A DNA stretch of 64,000 bases, taken from the NCBI RefSeq assembly GCF_024139115.2, contig NW_026942657.1, positions 124,001 through 188,000 of the forward strand. The letters are read 5' to 3'. Shown here piece after piece: positions 18,990-30,527 of this stretch; the stretch's first letter is position 1; the number at the start of each line of letters is the position of its first letter. Origin of the DNA: Armigeres subalbatus (Eukaryota > Arthropoda > Insecta > Diptera > Culicidae). The notes beneath the pieces are model-generated. The model was not told the origin of the DNA. It saw only the letters and a program-made list of their open reading frames with translations, and ran no database searches. A program made the position numbers and the translations under genes.

Positions 18990-21900
18990 GGGCAGCAGGG
19001 ACTATGTCCAAGGGCTTGACGATCCCTCCCCAGGCCATCTGCGAGTTGTGGGGCTTGCCTAGGATGTGGTGGGGTTTGACAGTGGGCCCTGTTAAACCTC
19101 TATAAAAAGCTGCATGTATCCGCAAGTAGGCTCCACCAAAACGACCGTGTGCCGCTCAAAGCGCACAAGCCCAAGTCCTGGTGTTAGGTGGGACGCTAAA
19201 CAGCCCTCCGACGAGACAGGAGGTTTGCGCAGGCCCAATAAGCCGCCTAGAAAACCAATCATTACGAACAATATAAGAGATAATGCGACTCGATATAATC
19301 GGCAAAGACCTAGGCGACGAATACAGGATCACGATTGGAAGCTTGGAACATGGAATTGCAAGTCGCTAGGTTTCGCAGGTTGCGACAGGATGATCTACGA
19401 TGAATTACATCCCCGCAACTTCGACGTCGTGGCGCTGCAGGAGATTTGCTGGACAGGACAGAAAGTGTGGAAAAGCGGGCATCGAGCGGCTACCTTATAC
19501 CAAAACTGTGGCACCACCAACGAGCTGGGAACCGGCTTCATAGTGCTGGGTAAGATGCGCCAACGCGTGATTGGGTGGCAGCCAATCAACGCAAGGATGT
19601 GCAAGCTGAGGATTAAAGGCCGTTTCTTCAACTATAGCATCATCAACGTGCACTGCCCACACGAAGGGAGACCCGACGACGAGAAAGAAGCGTTCTACGC
19701 ACAGCTGGAGCAGACATACGATGGATGCCCACTGCGGGACGTTAAAATCGTCATCGGTGACATGAACACACAGGTAGGAAGGGAGGAAATGTATAGACCG
19801 GTCATCGGACCGGATAGTCTGCACACCGTATCGAATGACAACGGGCAAAGATGGATAAACTTCGCAGCCTTCCGCGGAATGGTAGTTCGAAGCACCTTCT
19901 TCCCCGCAAAAATATCCACAAGGCCACATGGAGATCACCTAACCAAGAAACGGAAAACCAAATCGACCACGTTTTAATCGACGGTAAATTCTTCTCCGAC
20001 ATCACGAACGTCCGCACTTACCGCACTGCGAATATTGAATCCGACCACTACCTCGTTGCAGTATGTCTACGCTCAAAACTCTCGACGGTGTACAACACGC
20101 GTCGAAGTCGGACGCCGCGGCTTAACATTGGGCGGCTACAAGACTGTAGACTCAGCCCAAGAATACGCGCAGCAGCTGGAAGTGGCACTTCCAACGGAAG
20201 AGCAGCTAGGCGCAGCATCTCTTGAAGATGCCTGGAGATATTCGATCCGCCATTGGTAGCACCGCAACCGCTGCACTTGGGCACGGTGCCCCGGATCAGA
20301 GAAACGACTGGTATGACGCCGAATGTGAGCAGTTAGTGGAAGAGAAGAATGCAGCATGGGCGAGATTGCTGCAACACCGCACGAGGGCGAACGAGGCACG
20401 ATATAAACAGGCGCGGAACAGACAAAACTCGATGTTCCGGAGGAAAAAGCGCCAGCAGGAAGATCGAGACCGTGAAGAAACGGAGCAACTGTACCGCGCT
20501 AATAACACACGAAAGTTCTATGAGAAGTTAAACCGTTCACGTAAGGGCCACGTGCCACAGCCCGATATGTGTAAGGACATGAACGGGAAACTTCTTACGA
20601 ACGAGCGTGAGGTGATCCAAAGATGGCGGCAGCACTACGAAGAACACCTGAATGGCGATGTGGCAGACGAAGATGGCGGTATGGTGATGGACCTGGGAGA
20701 ACGCGCGCAGGACATAATTCTACCGGCTCCGGATCTCCAGGAAATCCAGGAGAAGATTGGCCGGCTCAAGAACAACAAAGCCCTGGGGTTGACCAACTAC
20801 CAGGAGAGCTATTTAAACACGGTGGTGAGGCACTGGCTAGAGCGCTGCACTGGGTCATTACCAAGATCTGGGAGGAGGAAGTTTTGCCGCAGGAGTGGAT
20901 GGAAGGTGTCGTGTGTCCCATCTACAAAAGGGCGATAAGCTGGATTGTAGCAACTACCGCGCAATCACATTGCTGAACGCCGCCTACAAGGTACTCTCCC
21001 AAATTTTATGCCGTCGACTAGTACCAACTGCAAGGGAGTTCGTGGGCAGTACCAGGCGGGTTTTATGGGCGAACGCTCCACCACGGACCAGGTGTTTGCC
21101 ATTCGCCAAGTACTGCAGAAATGCCGCGAATACAACGTGCCCACACATCATCTATTCATCGACTTCAAAGCCGCATATGATACAATCGATCGGGACCAGC
21201 TATGGCAGCTAATGCACGAACACGGTTTTCCGGATAAACTGACACGGTTGATCAAAGCGACGATGGATCGGGTGATGTGCGTAGTTCGAGTTTCAGGGGC
21301 ATTCTCGAGTCCCTTCGAAACCCGCAGAGGGTTACGGCAAGGTGATGGTCTTTCGTGTTTGCTATTCAACATCGCTTTGGAAGGTGTAATACGAAGAGCA
21401 GGGATTAACACGAGTGGTACAATTTTCAATAAGTCCGTCCAGCTATTTGGTTTCGCCGACGACATAGATATTATAGCACGTAACTTTGAGAAGATGGAGG
21501 AAGCCTACATCAGACTGAAGAGGGAAGCTAAGCGGATCGGACTAGTCATCAACACGTCGAAGACGAAGTACATGATAGGAAGAGGTTCAAGAGAAGACAA
21601 TGTGAGCCACCCACCACGAGTTTGCATCGGTGGTGACGAAATCGAGGTGGTAGAAGAATTTGTGTACTTGGGCTCACTGGTGACTGCCGAAAATGACACC
21701 AGCAGAGAAATTCGGAGACGCATAGTGGCTGGAAATCGTACGTACTTTGGACTCCGCAAGACGCTCCGATCGAATAGAGTTCGCCGCCGTACCAAACGGA
21801 CAATCTACAAAACGCTAATTAGACCGGTAGTCCTCTACGGACACGAGACCTGGACGATGCTCGTGGAGGACCAACGCGCACTTGGAGTTTTCGAAAGGAA

Positions 21901-22277
21901 AGTGCTGCGTACCATCTATGGTGGGGTGCAGATGGCGGACGGTACGTGGAGGAGGCGAATGAACCACGAATTGCATCAGCTGTTGGGAGAACCATCCATC
22001 GTTCACACCGCGAAAATCGGACGACTGCGATGGGCCGGGCACGTAGCCAGAATGTCGGACAGTAACCCGGTGAAAATGGTTCTCGACAACGATCCGACGG
22101 GCACAAGAAGGCGAGGTGCGCAGCGGGCAAGGTGGATCGATCAGGTGGAAGATGACTTGCGGACCCTCCGTAGACTGCGTGGTTGGCGACGTGTAGGCAT
22201 GGACCGAGCCGAATGGTGAAGACTCTTATATACCGCACAGGCCACTTCGGCCTTAGTCTGAATAAATAATAATAATA
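18990..22277 (+). mobile_element. Full-length RTE-clade (JAM1-like) retrotransposon, frameshifted
   Basis: ATTCATATCACAC flanks the element (18977-18989, 22278-22290), defining a complete 3.29 kb insertion. The 5' part is a GC-richer leader with TATAAAAAGC at about 19101. The endonuclease follows (LGTWNCKSL, LQEICWTG, VIGDMNTQVG, SNDNGQRWINF, IDHVLIDG, ESDHYLVAV), then reverse transcriptase with the catalytic FADDID at 21451-21468. Last is a C-terminal region (VEEFVYLGSLVTAENDTSRE, RLRWAGHVARMSD) ending at 22219. The tail is an AAT/AATA microsatellite rather than poly(A), as in RTE elements. At least four frame changes (about 19910, 20150, 20220 and 20910) kill the ORF; the longest intact piece is 403 codons (21008-22219). 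Confidence 0.93.
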
Positions 22278-22290
22278 ATTCATATCACAC

Positions 22291-22866
22291 AAGAATGAAA
22301 TTTGGTAGATAATGGAATGACAATAAAATGATTGTTTCTTGAAAAAAAAATGAATAAATACCAATTTTACTTCATTTTATGTTATAGTTTTTATTTCAAT
22401 TCATATTGACATACTGTAATTTACCACATTAATTTTAATTTAAAGCATTCTTGTCGATGTTGCTCTGCGAATTTTCCATCGGAATATTGCTGACGGATAA
22501 ATACCGGAACACCCACGGACCTTTCTGGTGCTTATGCAGAAGTTTATGGCAGCATTCTCGGGCGTGAATTTTGCTGATTTTAACTACTGTTTTTCCTGAG
22601 CAGCTCAATATTTAGCATCCGAATGATTTATGAAAAACTGTAAAAAAAACAGACAAAAGAAAGAACTTCAGTATTCCGTTCAATATCCGACTATGTCGAT
22701 ATGGCCGATATATTCAATTTATAAGAAATAAATCATGTACTCACCACAATAACGGAAGTAAACGAATTTACATAAACTAAAAACCTTCCACTGCGTACCT
22801 TAAAACATTCGTATTAAATAAATACCGCATAAGAGAACAGATCTGAAGTGCGTGGCACGATGAAAC
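22291..22866. other. AT-rich intergenic DNA
   Basis: Sequence between the RTE copy and a MITE. No gene or clear repeat boundary was seen. Confidence 0.3.
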
Positions 22867-23181
22867 CACAGATAACAGATATTGAGGCTGGCATCCGATA
22901 CGTGTGTAAATATCCGCAACCGTTAATTCAAATGTATTTTAAATTGGAACTCGTTTGGCAATCGATTGGAGATGGCGCAAGGATCATTGTTATAGAAAGC
23001 GCAGCCCGAATGCGGCTGTCAAATGCATTGACTGCGTTCGACGGTTGCTAATCAGCTGCGTCCGTATGTACTGCCGCAATCAGTTGAGTAGATGGCAGTA
23101 GTGCGCCAACGTATATCAATTCAAAAGTTTACACGAGATTTTCAATAAAATTTGTTCTAGCTTAAATATCTGTTATCTGTG
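22867..23181. mobile_element. 315-bp MITE, CACAGATAACAGATATT ends, 7-bp duplication
   Basis: The termini CACAGATAACAGATATT and AATATCTGTTATCTGTG are exact inverses. ATGAAAC flanks both (22860-22866, 23182-23188). There is no ORF of note. It shares terminus type and duplication length with 16424-16675 but not the interior. Confidence 0.85.
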
Positions 23182-23188
23182 ATGAAAC

Positions 23189-24540
23189 TAATAGGAACAA
23201 CGCAAATCTTTTGCGGAAAACAACACGAGAACGGCGACAATCTATAGTGATAAGTCAATCAGTAGTAGTACGAAAATGCATATCAAAATCGAATGATTAT
23301 CGTTAACGGGTAGAATCATAACAAAAATCATAAGGTTATCGGATGATGTACTGCTGCTATTGAGCAATCCAATTATGAAGTGCATAACTTGTTGATGATG
23401 GTATGAAAATCATCTGATATTTAGATGATACTTTATTCAATCATTCATAGACGTAGCAGTCACTCTTTTCTTTCATATGAAAAAAGGGGATATGTTTTAT
23501 CGTTCGCGGATATTACAATTCAGTCGATATAAGGATGGGATTTGGGTTCAGTGTAGCTGCAGCTGTTTTGTCTCGTCCCAGAGACGTTGTTTATAGATAG
23601 AGACCCGCAAACAGTGAAGCCGAAAGTACCAAACGAACCGTCGAATGCGGTACCAAACGAGCAAAGTAAACAAACATTTCCAATCGGTACTAAATGCAAG
23701 ATAGGTATTGTAATCAACATTATAGAAATTATAAAAAAGTTTGAAAAGTTCAGTGAATGAAGATGTTTTCAGAGTTCTCATAGCAAATTTATATATGGTA
23801 TTTAATCATATTTACTGTTGAATATAAGGAAATGGTGCTAAACAAGAGAAAATATGTAGTTGGAGCAAGCGAAATAACTGCTCACACTGAGAGTCACTTC
23901 AAGTTCTCACAATTTTTTATGTTGCCGATCGCACAGAATTTTTTTGTCTGCTGGCCGTGAAGCCAGAATTGCTTTTATTCTCTCCGCGTGTCTCTATATA
24001 ATACCATCGTCTCTGTCTCGTCCGATGAACATGATTCACTGGTTTGGCGCGATGAGAAATGGAAACAAAATTCTCTCGGCTCTCTCTTTCATCCCACACA
24101 TGCGTCGAAACGATTCATTCTAACACGATAAATCGTTCGACTTCAAATGTACCTAATGCAAAGAATAAGATTCTAATATTTAAATTAGTGCGGGATATTC
24201 TATTTTTCGTGTAGAAAACCCAGGAAATTTACCCATGAATTCCACTAATATGGATAAAGCTGGTTGATTAGTTAAGTTAACATATTTAAACTAATATTCA
24301 ATATTTACTGAGGCTTTCGATTCGTTAAAAAAGGTGACAAATGTAATAAAAATGCCAAACCAAATTTGATTAGCGTGCTTTTGTGTTGGTATTTGTGAAA
24401 TGATGCGTTCTTGCGTTCATCAAATTCATTAAACAGTCAAGCAGCTGATTGTTTATGTTTACATTCTGCCGAAACGAAGCAAATTGAAAAGTTTTTAGTA
24501 TTTTAATCGTCCAAATCACACATTTTCTTACTTTTATTTA
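23189..24540. other. Intergenic region upstream of the THAP gene
   Basis: No coding region is supported. The last 150 bases probably hold the 5' UTR and promoter of the THAP gene, but no TATA box in a convincing position was seen. Confidence 0.35.
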
Positions 24541-24547
24541 CGTCAGA

Positions 24548-25263
24548 AGTAAGTACCTTGGATCAACATTAGCGTTGCATTGAATTTCATAATCTACAAT
24601 CTATTTCCAGTGACCAGAACTTGCATCGTGCGCGGCTGTAAAAGTAGAGCGAAACCGAAGAGCAACTTCCCAAACTCGATCAAGTTTTTCCACTTCCCTA
24701 AAATTGATAAGCGGACCAAAACATTTGAAATACTCTCCACTACCCGGCGGAAAAAGTGGTGCAAAGTGCTTGGACTAGTCGATCACAAACGTTTCGATTA
24801 TCATGTCGTGTGTTCCCTTCATTTTGTTACAGGTGAGGCAAAGATCTTTATTTTTCAATTTAATGCTTGAGGCAACCATCATACCGCCCCTGTAGGTCAA
24901 AGCGCCAAGCTCAATGAAGACGGCCACGTAGATTGGGTTCCCAGTTTGTATTTGGACCCGGAGTCGGCCAGTCATATACCACGGTATGCGCCAAAGCAGG
25001 CGTTCGTAGATGTGCCTTGCGATCCCTCCCGAAGACAGTTCGACTATTCGGCTCCAACGGAGCTGATCGAAGACGAAAGCGACGACAGCTACGAGTACGA
25101 TATAACGGAAATGGTGAAGGAACGGCAGGATCAAAATCCGCAACAGGCATTGATCATCGAGAACAACAGACTTGGAACCGTGCGGGAAGTGGAAATGGAT
25201 TTCACGAATGATGAGGTGGTTAAAGCTTGCAAGGCTGGAAAGCTAATCGTGAAGAACAGGTAA
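24548..25263 (+). CDS. THAP-domain zinc-finger protein, 196 residues, three exons
   Basis: Exons are 24548, 24611-24832 and 24896-25263. The start codon is split: A at 24548, then donor GTAAGT, then TG after acceptor TTTCCAG at 24601-24610. The second intron (24833-24895, 63 bp) splits a Gly codon. Total coding length 591 is a multiple of three. Residues 1-90 form a C2CH THAP domain: Cys5, Cys10, the invariant Trp50, then Cys68-x2-His71 (VCSLHF). THAP domains bind DNA sequence-specifically and occur in chromatin regulators and in P-element transposases. The rest (about 90-196) is acidic and charged (ELIEDESDDSYEYDITEM) with no nuclease domain, so a host regulator is more likely than a transposase. 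AATAAA follows at 25310. Confidence 0.88.
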
Positions 25264-25309
25264 AAGATGACCAAGTAAGATCAAGCTTACGCATACACTT
25301 TGCCAGCTG

Positions 25310-25315
25310 AATAAA
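25310..25315 (+). terminator. Polyadenylation signal of the THAP gene
   Basis: AATAAA lies 47 bases after the stop codon, on the sense strand, in the usual 3' UTR position for a short insect transcript. Confidence 0.7.
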
Positions 25316-25522
25316 TTTTATAATTTTCTATTAAGTGGTGTTTTGAATTGATCATTGAGAAAAGCGGTACGAAGTAACCCTAAAGAGTAATCGTTAATGG
25401 TAAAAGCTAGAAAATAGAAATAGGTTAATATGTTACTGTGTTAAGATACTCAATAATTTGACGATAGTTTCTAAAAACAGTGTAAGAAATTGTCTTATTA
25501 TATGTCTGATTTGTTCAACTGA

Positions 25523-25528
25523 TTTATT
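25523..25528 (-). terminator. Polyadenylation signal of the carbonic-anhydrase-like gene
   Basis: Plus-strand TTTATT reads AATAAA on the minus strand, 28 bases after the stop codon. It and the signal at 25310 are about 210 bases apart on opposite strands, as expected for convergent genes. Confidence 0.65.
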
Positions 25529-25555
25529 ATAACTTACAGATTTGGCAAAAAAAAG

Positions 25556-26545
25556 TCAATCAGATTTTTCTTCCATCTCCTTCCTCAATGCTTCAATGAA
25601 CTGCCTGCATCCGCCAGGTGCTCCGATGTCGATGTTCATTCGATCTACCAGCCAACGGTCGTTCCGATATTTTGAGTGTGGCAACACCGAGAGCGTTGAA
25701 TTGCAACACTGTGTCAGAGGGTTTACGTGGAACAAATGCCTATCCCCAAGGACAGCTACAGGATCGGGTTCGTGCTGAATAACTCGCATTCTTTGGTCCA
25801 GCAGCTGCCGGAATTGGGTCAACTGTTGAAAGTCGATGCATTCCTGTGTTCGGGATATCAACCATTGGATTGGATGACTGTGCGATGTGGTACGCGTTGA
25901 TCCCCAGTAGAGGAAATAATCGTTGGTGAAGGTATGAAACAGGTCAAGGATTGGAAAAAGGTTTGGCTTGAACACCGTATCGGGAAACACTATTTCCTTT
26001 AAGTTTTCGATCACCGATTGGATGTACTTATTCGGCGCGGATTTTAGATTGTAGAAGTAAACCAAGGAAATAACCCCACCGACGTGTTCCAATGCTTCCT
26101 GCTGAGTTTCGTACTCATTGTTGAAATGGATCACGTGCACCTCCAGTGGAAGGTGAGCGTTGTCTATGGTGTGAGCACTTCCATCAACTGCTGTGTTGCC
26201 CCAATGGAAATGGAGTTGAGAGAAGACGTAACGGCCTGCCAGAGGACCTCCCTCCAGATAGGGTATTGCGTTGTCCGGCCACTTGGCACTGAGAATCACC
26301 GTTTCACCGGTATTGGTTAACTTGATTTTGCTTGGAAGCGTGTCGTAGCCATGCCACAGCAATTCCGGTAATGTGAGCTTTTCAGAGCTATTGATGTTGA
26401 TATCGATAGGCGATGGCAGAGAAGATTCCTTTGCAGCTATATTATCTAATAGCAAATTCGATGGTTCCCTATCTGGTGTGGATTCGGTTTCGGATGATTT
26501 GTCACTTGTCAGAGATGATTCGTTCGAGTCTTTCCGAAGGGACAT
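25556..26545 (-). CDS. Alpha-carbonic-anhydrase-like protein, 329 residues, single exon
   Basis: Alpha-CAs interconvert CO2 and bicarbonate with a zinc held by three histidines. Visible hallmarks: PSPIDI at 44-49, GGPLAGRY (99-106), QLHFHWG with zinc ligands His112 and His114, and EVHVIH (135-140) with the third ligand His137 and gatekeeper Glu135. Departures from active enzymes: the Glu usually in GSEHT is Ala124 (GSAHT), the proton-shuttle His position appears to be Glu (TGE, 79-81), and the GSLTTPP loop is GSTRTTS (215-221). The usual N-terminal Trp-rich segment is replaced by about 40 acidic Ser-rich residues, with no signal peptide, suggesting a cytosolic product. The start has a favourable AAAATG context. 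Activity is doubtful and it could be a CA-related protein. Confidence 0.9.
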   Translation of the reverse strand: MSLRKDSNESSLTSDKSSETESTPDREPSNLLLDNIAAKESSLPSPIDININSSEKLTLPELLWHGYDTLPSKIKLTNTGETVILSAKWPDNAIPYLEGGPLAGRYVFSQLHFHWGNTAVDGSAHTIDNAHLPLEVHVIHFNNEYETQQEALEHVGGVISLVYFYNLKSAPNKYIQSVIENLKEIVFPDTVFKPNLFPILDLFHTFTNDYFLYWGSTRTTSHSHPIQWLISRTQECIDFQQLTQFRQLLDQRMRVIQHEPDPVAVLGDRHLFHVNPLTQCCNSTLSVLPHSKYRNDRWLVDRMNIDIGAPGGCRQFIEALRKEMEEKSD

Positions 26546-26768
26546 TTTATTTCAGAGAGTGGGAAATTTTGAACTTCTAAATTTGAAGTAAAGCGAATTC
26601 CCTGGCTTCCTTTGTTGGAGAAATCAAAATTCAACATTTTTGTGAATAAGTATTGTACCTTGCAACCTCTTGCAACAAAATAACAACTTTTGTGATCATT
26701 TTCCAAGGCTCTCATAGATGTGTAAAATTTATCCGCAGTACAAATAGCACGTGTTATCAAAGCATTCG

Positions 26769-28209
26769 TTATGTCGTTCGTAATAGTTGTTTTTAAAGGC
26801 GGCTTATTGGGCCTGCGCAAACCTCCTGTCTCGTCGGAGGGCCGTCGTGTCAGGGCTGTTTAGCGTCCCACCTAACACCAGGACTTGGGCTTATGCGCTT
26901 TGAGCGGCACGGTCGCTTTGGCGGAGCCTACTTGCGGATACATGCAGCTTTTTATAGAGGTTTAACAGGGCCCACTGTCAAACCCCACCACATCCTAGGC
27001 AGGCGCCACGACTCGCAGATGGCCTGGGGAGGGATCGTCAAGCCCTTGGACATAGTCCCTGCTGCCCCCAATAACGTGCCCACACATCATCTATTTATCG
27101 ACTTCAAAGCCGCATATGATACAATCGATCGGGACCAGCTATGGCAGCTAATGCACGAAAACGGATTTCCGGATAAACTGATACGGTTGATCAAGGCGAC
27201 GATGGATCGGGTGATGTGCGTAGTTCGAGTTTCAGGGGCATTCTCGAGTCCCTTCGAAACCCGTAGAGGGTTACGGCAAGGTGATGGTCTTTCGTGTCTG
27301 CTATTCAACATCGCTTTGGAGGGAGTAATACGAAGGGCAGGGATTGACACGAGTGGTACGATTTTCACGAAGTCCGTCCAGTTATTTGGTTTCGCCGACG
27401 ACATTGATATCATGGCACGTAACTTTGAAAGGATGGAGGAAGCCTACATCAGACTGAAAAGCGAAGCTAAAAGGATTGGACTAGTCATCAACACGTTGAA
27501 GACGAAGTACATGATAGGAAGAGGCTCAAGAGAGGTCATCAGAGCCACCCACCACGAGTTTCTATCGGTGGTGACGAAATCGAGGTGGTTGAAGAATTCG
27601 TGTACTTGGGCTCACTGGTGACCGCCGATAACGATACCAGCAGAGAAATTCGGAGACGCATAGTGGCTGGAAATCGTAAGTACTTTGGACTCCGCAAGAC
27701 GCTTCGATCGAATAGAGTTCGCCGCCGTACCAAACTGACTATCTACAAAACGCTTATAAGACCGGTAGTTCTCTACGGACACGAGACCTGGACGATGCTC
27801 GTGGAGGACCAACGCGCACTGGGAGTTTTCGAAAGGAAAGTGTTGCGTACCATCTATGGTGGGTTGCAGATGGCGGACGGTACGTGGAGGAGGCGAATGA
27901 ACCACGAGTTGCATTAGCTGTTGGGAGAACCATCCATCGTTCACACCGCGAAAATCGGAAGACTGCGGTGGGCCGGGCACGTAGCCAGAATGTCGGACAG
28001 TAATCCGGTGAAAATGGTTCTCGACAACCATCCGACGGGAACAAAAAGGCGAGGTGCACAGCGGGCAAGGTGGATCGATCAGGTGGAGGACGATTTGCGG
28101 ACCCTCCGCAGACTGCGTGGTTGGCGAAGTACAGCCATGAACCGAGCTGAATGGAGAAGTCTTTTATGTGCAGCACATGCCACTCCGGCCTTAGTCTGAT
28201 GATAAATAA
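26769..28209 (+). mobile_element. 5'-inverted, truncated RTE copy with 13-bp target duplication
   Basis: ATCAAAGCATTCG flanks the whole unit (26756-26768, 28210-28222). From 26769 to 27069 the sequence is the RTE 5' leader in reverse orientation, up to its extreme 5' end (GGGGGCAGCAGGGACTATG on the minus strand). At 27070 it switches to the plus-strand reverse transcriptase from NNVPTHHLFIDFKAAYD to the 3' end and TGATAAATAA tail. The endonuclease is absent. FADDID is at 27390-27407; frameshift near 27540 and a stop at 27915. One duplication around both halves shows a single insertion with inversion, as in twin priming. The inverted leader lies about 220 bp upstream of the carbonic anhydrase start and points toward it. 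Confidence 0.9.
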
Positions 28210-28394
28210 ATCAAAGCATTCGCCGCCGCAATCCACCACGTGGCGGAAATTTTTCAAAAATATCAAAGTAGCTTTTTTTCGGGGTTATGTTTTTATTCGT
28301 TGCGACTAAAAATAAGCGCAGGAGTACATTATTTTATGAGCGGTACAATATATTTTCGTATGAAATAGAAGCATTTTTAATCGAACAATATTTA

Positions 28395-29065
28395 GGGATG
28401 CAAGCGAAAACCATCTTTGCAGGGTTGCTGTCCGGCATTCTTGCGATATGCCCTGCCCATCGTACCCTTCCGGCTTTAGTTACCTTTTGTATGCTGGGTT
28501 CGCCGTAGAGCTCGTGGTTGATCCTTCGCCGCCACACACTGTCTTCTTGCACACCGTCAAATATGGCCCTAGGCACCCGTCTCTCGAATACTCCAAGTCC
28601 TTGCAAGTCCTCCTCGAGCATGGTTTCATGTCCGTAGAGAACTATCCGTCTTATGAGTGTTTTGTACATGACACATTTAGTGCGGGTGTGAACCTTTTTT
28701 AACCGCAGTTTCTTCTGGAGCCCGTAGAAGGCCCGACTTCCACAGATGAGGCGCCATTGTTTTTTTTTACGGCTAACATTATTATCAGCCGTTGGCAAGG
28801 ATCCAAGGCAGACGACTTCATCGACCACCTCGAAGGTATCTCCGTATATTGTAACACTGCTTCCCAGGTGAGCCCTATCGCGCTTGGTTCCGCCCATTAG
28901 CTTAGTATTTACTTCGATGCATTCACCACCAGTCTATCATTTTGTAGCTTCACGTTTCTTCCATCTTTGAAAATATTCGGCCGATAATGCCAATGTCATC
29001 CGCGAAACAAATAAATTGACGGGATCTGTTGAAAACCATACCCCGGCTTTTACACCCAGCTTTCC
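28395..29065 (-). pseudogene. Second RTE-like family, reverse transcriptase to C-terminal fragment
   Basis: The minus strand gives RSRQFICFADDIGIIGRIFSKM in the frame around 28960-29035, then EVVDEVVCLGSLPTADNNVS, YKTLIRRIVLYGHE, RRRINHELYGEPSI and GRVRWAGHIARMPDSNPAKM (28395-28897). Order and motifs match the main RTE family, but identity is clearly lower, so this is another family, likely the one seen at 595-2992. The catalytic FADD is present but the frame is broken. Confidence 0.8.
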
Positions 29066-30527
29066 GCATGACGCCCCAGTTCCAGGCGCTTGAAGCAAAC
29101 TTCGGGTTGCTCGTATATGCTCACAGGGCACACCGACCATCCCACCTTGACGCTCCCTAACTTGACTACCTTGGAGGCGTCTGCTGCAGATAGCCGAACC
29201 AATGCTACCTGTGTCCCTGTCGGACCTTTCCGTAGCCGAATGGCCGAGTTCACCGAGCTTGACGTCACTCCTCTAGAGATGGGCAAAACAGCTCATTGCA
29301 GTAAGCGGATCTGATCCGTTCAGCTCATTGAAAAGAGTCAGCTCCTTGGATCACCTCTTTAGTTCTTTAATGCTACATATATTAAAACATAATTGTTAAT
29401 ATTATTATTTTAATTTTAATTATTGTTCTAAAATTTAAATTTAAAAATTTAAGTCATTCATTTATTTATTCATTCATTCATTATTCATCTATTTATCTCA
29501 CTTTGAAATTTTTAAAATGTTAAGCTATAGTGAGGTAATAATTTCTATTGAAAAACCGACAATTTTAAACTAATAACATTTATTACGCTCCCAACAAACA
29601 TTGGAAACTAATAGAGCGCTTATTCAACCAAAAATAGTCTTCTTCAGCTAAAAAACTAGCTTATTCAGCTAAAATTGTTTGTTGGGCTTTTTCTGACCGT
29701 CTAGTTTTAACGTCTAGGAGTTCATTTAGAATCATCACATTTATTTCTATACAAAAACTAACTCAACATTATTTTCTATTCATAACTCTAAGTTACATTT
29801 TGTTGATAACGTTTCTCAAATCGTAAGTTTGAATAGGGTAACCGTACCCTTAGTGGAGGTAGCACAAATAGTGGTGGTAGTGGGATTTTAATGAGATTTA
29901 TCATATATATATCATATATATATATATCATATATCATATATATATACTAACTGGTTATCGTTAAAAAGAAATAAACAATTACAATTACAATTACTAGAGT
30001 GGGGCGTCGTTATATGGAGAAATGCAAACATCGTCGAATCAAGTGAGATCAAAACTTTTCTGAGCCATATTGTGGCCCTAAACAACTGTGCAGAAGCTGG
30101 GCCTGATTAGTTGCACCCCCGCTTTCCGCATCGCATTTTAAATTTGTATGGAAATTAGTATGGGGAAACATAATTTTTTGCATTTTTGCTCCTAGAGGTT
30201 TCAATTTATCGTACATCATCCAAGTCATTGTCTTAGCATCAAGTCTGAAAGATATCGAAAAACTTTGCTGAAGAAGGTATGGTGCTAGAACGTTTCTAAA
30301 AAAAGTTATTACGGTTCAAAGATAGATTTTTCAAACTTTATGCGAAAAATCATTTATTCTGCCAGCACTGCCGAGCTAACTATGGATATATATTTTAACA
30401 TCGTGATAGCATTAAAATTATTTATCTTATTGGTTAGATGTGTTTCCATGTGCTGCAAAGAATGCTTTATTAAATTCAAAACCTTGACGGTCAGAAGTGG
30501 GGGGGGGGGTCTTTTTGCCCTCCCTCT

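Noticed and set aside
19495..19938. 147-codon minus-strand ORF (and the similar one at 54241-54681)
   Set aside because: Antisense shadow of the RTE endonuclease region; the plus strand shows the conserved motifs.
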